The notes under the pieces were generated by a model. That model worked only from the letters and a program-made list of their open reading frames with translations. It made no database searches and was not told the DNA's origin. The position numbers and the translations under genes were made by a program. 64,000 nt of DNA from Alentia gelatinosa (taxonomy: Eukaryota > Annelida > Polychaeta > Phyllodocida > Polynoidae): positions 77,449,193 through 77,513,192 of the forward strand of contig OX465579.1 in assembly GCA_950022655.1 (NCBI GenBank). The letters are read 5' to 3'. Below are positions 58,631 to 64,000 of this stretch, in pieces; the stretch's first letter is position 1; each line of letters opens with the position of its first letter.

Positions 58631-59409
58631 TGTCCACCGGGCTCCCGCCGCGAACCGACTCGCCCCGATATTGCCTTCCCGACACAAAATTCATATCGTA
58701 GCAAAATCATAGAGCTTATCCAGGCAGTTGGTCAGGTTTCTACGATAACCCCACCGACGCGGCCCGACGCACATGTATTTATTGTCATAGCGCGTTGGTG
58801 CGCGTCAGTGTGTATAGATGACACTTTAAACGGGAAATCATATGAAATAATAAATTTTGAGAATATCTAGGATATATAATGATAATGTAACTCTGCAAAA
58901 ATGGTGAAATTTGTTAGTAGATAAAGGTCTCAAATCGACCATTTTAAATTTTAACTAGGAACTGGTTTTTTTTTAAATTAGATATTATTGTGAGATATCA
59001 TATAATATCGTTTTGTATCTACAGATGAAATATCAGTCATAAATATGCATTATTTCTGGAATTATAAAGGAAATATGGTTGATTACACAGGTTGCATTGT
59101 GAGCAATATCTGCTGTTAGCCGCCGGTGCATCGCCATTAGCGTCAGTTTTCCAGGCGTCTCTGGACATAGTTTTAGTATCCGACTTCTTTTCCTGAGCCA
59201 AGGAACTTTGGCATGTTTTCCGCATTTCTTACAGAAACGCATGATAAAAGGAAAAAAGGAAACGAAGTTAGGTGTAGTGTAAGTTCGTCTGTGTGCGTGG
59301 CGTGTGTCTGACTGGTGTGGTAAGTAACCTCCTACCAGGTGGGGTCTGGCGGACCAGGTGGTGCCCCCTGGTGGTTCCTAAGTATAGCTGCATCACATGC
59401 GGCAATGCC
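58631..59409. other. No gene recognised
   Basis: Nothing with family resemblance on either strand. Confidence 0.5.
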
Positions 59410-59575
59410 AGCAAAAAAGTCAGACTTTGACATTTTTCAACGTAGAACAGTCAAGGCTTATAAACCATTGTTGTACGCAAAGAAGTCAGACTTTGACATT
59501 TTACAATGCCGAAAAGACAAGGCTTGGCCACTGTTGCTGGCTTTAGATCAGACTTTGACATTCTTATCATTCTTT
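59410..59575 (-). repeat. Inverted copies of the 57.7-kb repeat
   Basis: AAGTCAGACTTTGACATTTT recurs three times with GTCAAGGCTTA-type sequence, the opposite orientation to 57730-58110. Confidence 0.8.
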
Positions 59576-60648
59576 TCTGCTACAAAATCCTAGACAATTT
59601 CAAATGCAAAAAAATAAGTTGTTTGGGTTCTGAACGTCACTGTATTTACCCTATATTCCGTAAAATTGAAGCTGCTGTCTTTTTGGGGCCAGCAGAAAAA
59701 GGGGGGGGGGGGGCTCTTTACTTTCCAATGCGTTTCTAGGTGTTTGTTTGGCTGAAAGCAATGCGTAACCAAGCAGATAAGGCCATACCCTGCCTGTGGA
59801 GAAAGGTCTAATCATGGAGATTAAATATGAAACTACCCTCTTTGGTCTAGTAGAGGTGAACAGGGTAGCGACGACCTCACTAGTAACCACCCGAAGCTAA
59901 CTTGTTCATCGGTCTCACGGTCCAGCCTATTCAGAATTTTCAATTCCTCAGCCTGGGTCTATCATTCAATTTCGACAAGAGTACAGAGTATGCAGTCCAT
60001 GGTTCAAGTGTTGCCTATGGGACTGGTTCCTCTGTTTCCCGCTAGGTGGCAGGGGGGCCTTTATTGACTGGTTTATCTCCGTGTGTTGCCAGTACTGGTT
60101 CAATGTCAAACGAGCCCCACAGTCTTTCACACGCCGTCCCTCGTTCATACATCCAGGTACTCACTCAGGCCTCCAGCTATGGCTCGCTCAGGAAAGGTGC
60201 AGACAGGTAACTATGCTACTACACTCAACAATACACACACAGTACATGCATCTATATTACTCTATTCATATATTATCTACTGTGTTTTTATCTGGTTTTG
60301 CATATATGGAGACCGTACTTGCTGGTCGATGCATTATAAAGTATGTCAGTGAGTCCTGGATCAGTATGGATTTGGATCGCGTGGTGTGTGTGTGTGTGTG
60401 TTTGTGTGTGTGTGGGAGAGTAGGATCTGTGTTTATAGGTCATAGCGTCGCAGCATATGAATACAGCACTCTCCAAGCATAGGCCGTGCTGCTGTTGTCC
60501 TCCTGTTTCTTCAGAAAGAACTGTGTTTTGTTCAAATAAAAGAAAGGATCTTCATAAAAAACACAAACTTGTGACAAAGGGAGTTCGCCGACTGGCTATA
60601 ATGGGAAATTCATTATTTACTGTCACACAACGGACCTATATATATATT
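59576..60648. other. No gene recognised
   Basis: A G run lies at 59702-59713 and a GT-rich stretch at 60382-60413. Confidence 0.5.
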
Positions 60649-60950
60649 TATCTCACCCCAGATATTTTTTCTCCATAGACTTAACATTGGAAACTCGTAT
60701 CTAACACCCATTAGATATTTAGGAAAAATATCCAATCGGAGATAATGTCACAAATGTTGGCCCATTAGTCAATATTAAGGGTGAGATAAATTCAGAAACC
60801 CATTCAAGTTTAGGGTCAGAGCTCGATCCCATCTCATTTGAATCACATAGCAATTCACGCGGCTTCGCCTTGTGAATTATTACATGATTCAAACTCGATG
60901 GGGTATGAGCTCAGACCCTAAACTTTCATGGGTTCCCTCTATAGTATATG
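60649..60950 (+). repeat. MITE family A, subfamily II, copy 2
   Basis: It starts TATCTCACCCCAG. The inner complement AAGGGTGAGATA ends at 60788, then comes a fold-back half with AATTCACGCGGCTTCGCCTTGTGAATT at its centre and CCCTCTATAGTATAT at the end. Confidence 0.85.
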
Positions 60951-61073
60951 CACACCACGGACCTAAAAATATATTTATATGGATAGGAAACGCGGGCGAG
61001 CGCCGTGTTTTATTATCAATCGTATACAGAGCCCCCATTGAAAATGTATGGGGACTCCGTAAACCACGACCCA

Positions 61074-61284
61074 TTGTATATATAAAACCTGTCAGATACC
61101 ATAACTGTGGTATACAGATTCAAACCTGTGGTATACGGCCTCAAAACCATGGTATACGGGGAAAATAGTTCCTTTTGCTACAGAGCAAAGAAATAGTCCC
61201 TATTGTTATATCCTTTAATGTGGCAATTACTGGGTTTAAATCATTTGAAAAGATGGATAATAAATGCAACAAACGATGATTTTG
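61074..61284 (-). repeat. Dispersed ~205-bp repeat, copy 2 (inverted)
   Basis: This is the reverse complement of 4139-4345, including CCATAACTGTGGTATAC and GCAATTACTGGGTTTAAA. Confidence 0.75.
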
Positions 61285-61402
61285 TGGACAGGCAGCTTTG
61301 TAAACCACTCGAGGTTGACCTCGTAATATACTCGCTAGCGCTCGTGTATTACTACGCGTCAACCTCTCGTGGTTTACGGCCGCCTGTCCACAAAACCATC
61401 GA
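61276..61402. repeat. Hairpin with ~45-bp arms
   Basis: CGATGATTTTGTGGACAGGC and AAACCACTCGAGGTTGAC on the left mirror GTCAACCTCTCGTGGTTTAC and GCCTGTCCACAAAACCATCG on the right. It adjoins the dispersed repeat. Confidence 0.9.
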
Positions 61403-62330
61403 TTATTGTCTATATATTCAACGATCTCTTTGCCTCGGTTAGCAAGACTAGTTTTCGCGGGTAGAGCGCTAGAATGGCCACCAACTCCTGCCTACCCTCA
61501 GCTATGTCAAATAACGTCTGTGCGGCCAGCCCGGCCAAACACTGGCTCATCACCGTGCCTCCAAAACCAAGTCACCGCAAGCGTCGGCTGCCCTGTTGGG
61601 GTTGGTCGTCGCCGACCGCTGGCCTTGGCCAATAGCCCATTTTGAAGCTGTTCCGACAAGATGTAGTGAGAACCACAGAGAAGGCCGGGCGGGCTTTTCA
61701 TAATACCCCTAGATAGTTCAGACTCGGTACATTTTAACAATATTACACTTATAGGTACTGAGTGTTACAATAGTGCAGTTCTTCTTGCACTTCTACTAAC
61801 ATGTCAGAAGCAATTTCAGGCATGATATGGGAGTCATGACCAAAAACAATGTGTACTCGTCTTGTCAAGTAAGCTGTGAAGCATGAATCAGACTGGTATT
61901 TGTGGAACAAGATGCATGTACTTGGTTCAATCAGTGATTTATGTGAAGTGTTACCAGTCTATCATCATTAGCACGTGTTTAGTGTCAAGCTACTGTAATG
62001 ATCCACAGACAATCCACTGTCAACAGGAGTCATGTTAACTCTCTTTGTAATGTTTTGACTATGTTTGCTACAACGACTAGTATATACCTTGATATTGTCA
62101 ACTTGAGATAAATGTCAGGTGTCATTGTGCATGTTTGAAATATTTTGACAGCACATAAGCTAGTGTCAGTGCACATGTTTCATTCAAGTCCAAGTGTCAG
62201 TAATTTTTGCATTGGATTCGATTGAGTTTTCAGTGTCAGTTGTACTGTGTTTTACTTACAAGCCAAATTTTAGTTGTGTCACAATTACAGGTTATATGTT
62301 TCCCATGTAAGGTGTCAAGTGTGTTGTGCC
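61403..62330. other. Upstream of Ty3-type gag; possible LTR region
   Basis: The 5' LTR of the element at 62340 would lie here, but TG...CA ends and a primer-binding site cannot be defined. Repeated TGTCA-containing phrases are frequent at 61980-62310. Confidence 0.35.
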
Positions 62331-62367
62331 ACAGAAAGCATGGCTTCTAGCAGCCTAAGGAACTAGA

Positions 62368-62818
62368 TTTCCAGGGCAATGTTGCTCAAGGTTGGAGAAA
62401 ATTCAGCACAGAATTTGATAGTTTCATGTGTGCCTCAGGCCTAAATGAAAAGCTTGAAAAGAAGCAGGTTATGTGTTTGTTGAATGTAATTGGGCCAAGA
62501 GGGCGCTCTGTGTATGATTCACTGCAGTTTGATGACCCTGCTGACAAGTTGAAAATGAAAACTGTTAAAGAGAAATTTTAAGAACACTGTATACCAAAGA
62601 CATGAGACATGTAACTTCGGTAATGAAGAAGAAAAGTAAAGATAAACTGTACAATGAGGATGACCTCACCCTAGACAAGGCACTCACGATAATGTCGACC
62701 TACGAAATCCGTGTCACGATGACAAATGCAGCCAGCGTTGATGCTGTGAGCAGATTAGGGCATGGAAAGGGTCATGGTTCAAGCTGTGGTCATGGGCATA
62801 GCAACTCATGAGGTTCTG
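62368..62818 (+). pseudogene. Ty3-type gag, capsid region
   Basis: LDFQGNVAQGWRKFSTEFDS, CASGLNEKLEKKQVMCLLNV and IGPRGRSVYDSLQFDDP match the Gag pattern of this class. A TAA after TVKEKF and a frameshift separate it from the frame at 62602-62811 (DLTLDKALTIMSTYE). Confidence 0.85.
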
Positions 62819-62889
62819 CACACACTAGAGACAGTGATATCAACGAGTCCATGGTCGCAAGAGTGGTCTTAGCAAAAACAATTAGCAAC

Positions 62890-63020
62890 CATGTGGCAAA
62901 TGTGGCCATCTGGTTCATAAGTCTGACAAATGTCCTATAACTGATGTTACATGCTACCACTGCAACAAAAAAGGACATTATTCGTATATGTGCAGAACAA
63001 AGACAACATGCAAAGTCCAA
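62890..63020 (+). pseudogene. Gag zinc-knuckle region
   Basis: KCGHLVHKSDKCP and CYHCNKKGHYSYMCR give two C-x2-C-x4-H-x4-C-type knuckles. The first is incomplete at its start. Confidence 0.8.
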
Positions 63021-63149
63021 GTTGATGAAGGACAGGTTGACTCAGAGACTTTAAACAAAAAATGTCAAGTGAAGTATGGGTGTCAAAGAAACAAAAAATG
63101 TAAAACGTGTAGCAAACCATGTATGTAATGTGGAACACACAGGTTTCAA

Positions 63150-63579
63150 GAGTGGGGAATGGAAAGTTCCATTGCTCGTTGAAGGTACTAGAGTATCCTT
63201 TAAAATTGATACGGGCAGTGAGGTCAACATGATGCCCTAATCAATGTATGATAAGTACTACAGAAGTGTAAAGCTGTTTCCACCAAAAATGGAACTGGTA
63301 GGGTATTTTGGTCAAACAAACAAGCCAAATGGCATAGTCTCACTGTTGGTTGAACACAAAGGCAGGTATTTTCCCACAGAATTCATTGTTGTAGACAGAC
63401 AAAAACCAGTTCTAGGTTTGAGTTCCAGTGAAGAAATGAATCTTGTTGTAGGTGACAAGTCAAGTGTTAGACTTGTTCATGACGTTGAGTCAAAGGCAAG
63501 CCAGTGTTCACATGATATCCTCAAGAAAACAAAGTACAAGAGAGTGTTCGTTGGTCTTAGATGCATAAAAAAAATGTAG
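63150..63579 (+). pseudogene. Retrotransposon aspartic protease
   Basis: FKIDTGSEVNMMP carries the catalytic DTG-type motif. A TAA follows at 63238, and the rest continues in the frame at 63244-63579, with FIVVDRQKPVLGLSSSEEM near its end. Confidence 0.8.
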
Positions 63580-63599
63580 TGTGAATATGAAACCCAATG

Positions 63600-64000
63600 C
63601 TGTACCTGTTATCAACCCAACACGTAGGGTCCTACATCCACTCCTGAAAAGTTTAAAGGTATATCTAGATAAATTGTGTGATCAGGAGATTGTCAAACCA
63701 ATTATAGATGCAACAGAATGGGTGAACTCACTTGTAATCGTTTAGAAAAAATCAGGTGACTTGCATTTGTATATTGACCCAAGGTCACTAAACGAATGTA
63801 TTCAGCACAAACACTACCCAATGCGTACAGTGGAAGATGTTGCAGCTTGCCTAGTTGGCAAGAAAGTGTTCTCAGCATTAGATGGAGGCCAAGCATTTCA
63901 CCAAATGTCCAAGACCACATCCAGACTACTGACATTTAACTCGCCTTTTGGCTGTTACAAGTTCTTGCATATGCCTTTTGGTATTGCATCTACCTCTGAG
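63600..64000 (+). pseudogene. Reverse transcriptase N-terminus, incomplete
   Basis: PLLKSLKVYLDKLCDQEIVK, DATEWVNSLVIV, IDPRSLNECIQHKHYPM and VFSALDGGQAFHQM match Ty3-type RT (the D of the ALD motif is the first catalytic Asp). A TAG interrupts at about 63743. The YxDD box lies past the window. Confidence 0.85.

Larger units (their letters stand above)
62340..64000 (+). mobile_element. Ty3/Gypsy-type LTR retrotransposon, 5' part, decayed, cut by the window edge
   Basis: Order of domains is gag, CCHC knuckle, aspartic protease, reverse transcriptase, as in Ty3/Gypsy elements. Several stops break the frames: after KEKF in gag at about 62579, after MMP in the protease at 63238, and in the RT at about 63743. 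The reading order is otherwise collinear, so decay is recent to moderate. The rest of pol and the 3' LTR lie beyond 64000. Confidence 0.9.

Noticed and set aside
58483..58870. Cys-Val or His-Thr repeat frames
   Set aside because: They are translations of the (GT)n tract and the adjoining G run.

Overview
This is a window of animal nuclear DNA. It is gene-poor, AT-rich and full of repeats. Its genes are multi-exon with canonical splice sites, and the transposable elements are LINEs, a Ty3/Gypsy-type LTR element, fold-back elements and MITEs. The gene set (GILT, MMACHC and two animal TauD/TfdA-type dioxygenases), the intron sizes and short TTAGGG-like tracts suggest an invertebrate, probably marine (cephalochordate, mollusc or a relative). 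I cannot resolve the phylum from the sequence.

Four protein-coding genes can be assembled. (1) A complete seven-exon GILT (gamma-interferon-inducible lysosomal thiol reductase) gene lies on the minus strand at 2525-11880; every intron is phase 0 and the product is 276 aa. (2) A complete four-exon MMACHC (cobalamin-processing, cblC-type) gene lies on the plus strand at 23505-33302; the product is 262 aa and intron 1 is 7.1 kb and full of repeats. (3) and (4) Two tandem paralogous TauD/TfdA-family 2-oxoglutarate/Fe(II) dioxygenase genes lie on the minus strand at 38439-43467 and 46572-50741. Exon lengths are identical or nearly so in the two copies, and each lacks a first exon that I could not locate.

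Layout. 1-2.5 kb: no gene, one MITE. 2.5-11.9 kb: GILT, with a LINE remnant in intron 4 and a fold-back element in intron 1. 12-23.4 kb: a LINE relic with an internal tandem duplication (14.5-15.8 kb), a long hairpin (16.9-17.0 kb), a 5'-truncated but fairly complete APE-type LINE (18.35-21.2 kb) and a non-autonomous repeat family. 23.5-33.3 kb: MMACHC, with a Ty3-like gag relic, a TatD-nuclease-like fragment and tandem repeats in intron 1. 33.3-38.4 kb: no gene. 38.4-50.7 kb: the dioxygenase pair, separated by a GC-rich non-autonomous element. 51-62 kb: microsatellites, minisatellites, MITEs and an 827-bp inverted repeat. 62.3-64 kb: gag, protease and the start of reverse transcriptase of a decayed Ty3/Gypsy element that runs off the window.

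The genes do not form a pathway. A recurring feature is short tandem duplication of about 90-100 bp across an exon boundary: GILT exon 4 has an adjacent decayed copy, and the acceptor side of MMACHC exon 2 is present three times. A whole-gene duplication made the dioxygenase pair. The less ordinary items are the animal TauD-type pair with acidic C-terminal tails (one grown by a microsatellite), the TatD-like fragment placed between a gag relic and a possible LTR, a probable GC-AG intron in MMACHC, and the 827-bp inverted repeat.
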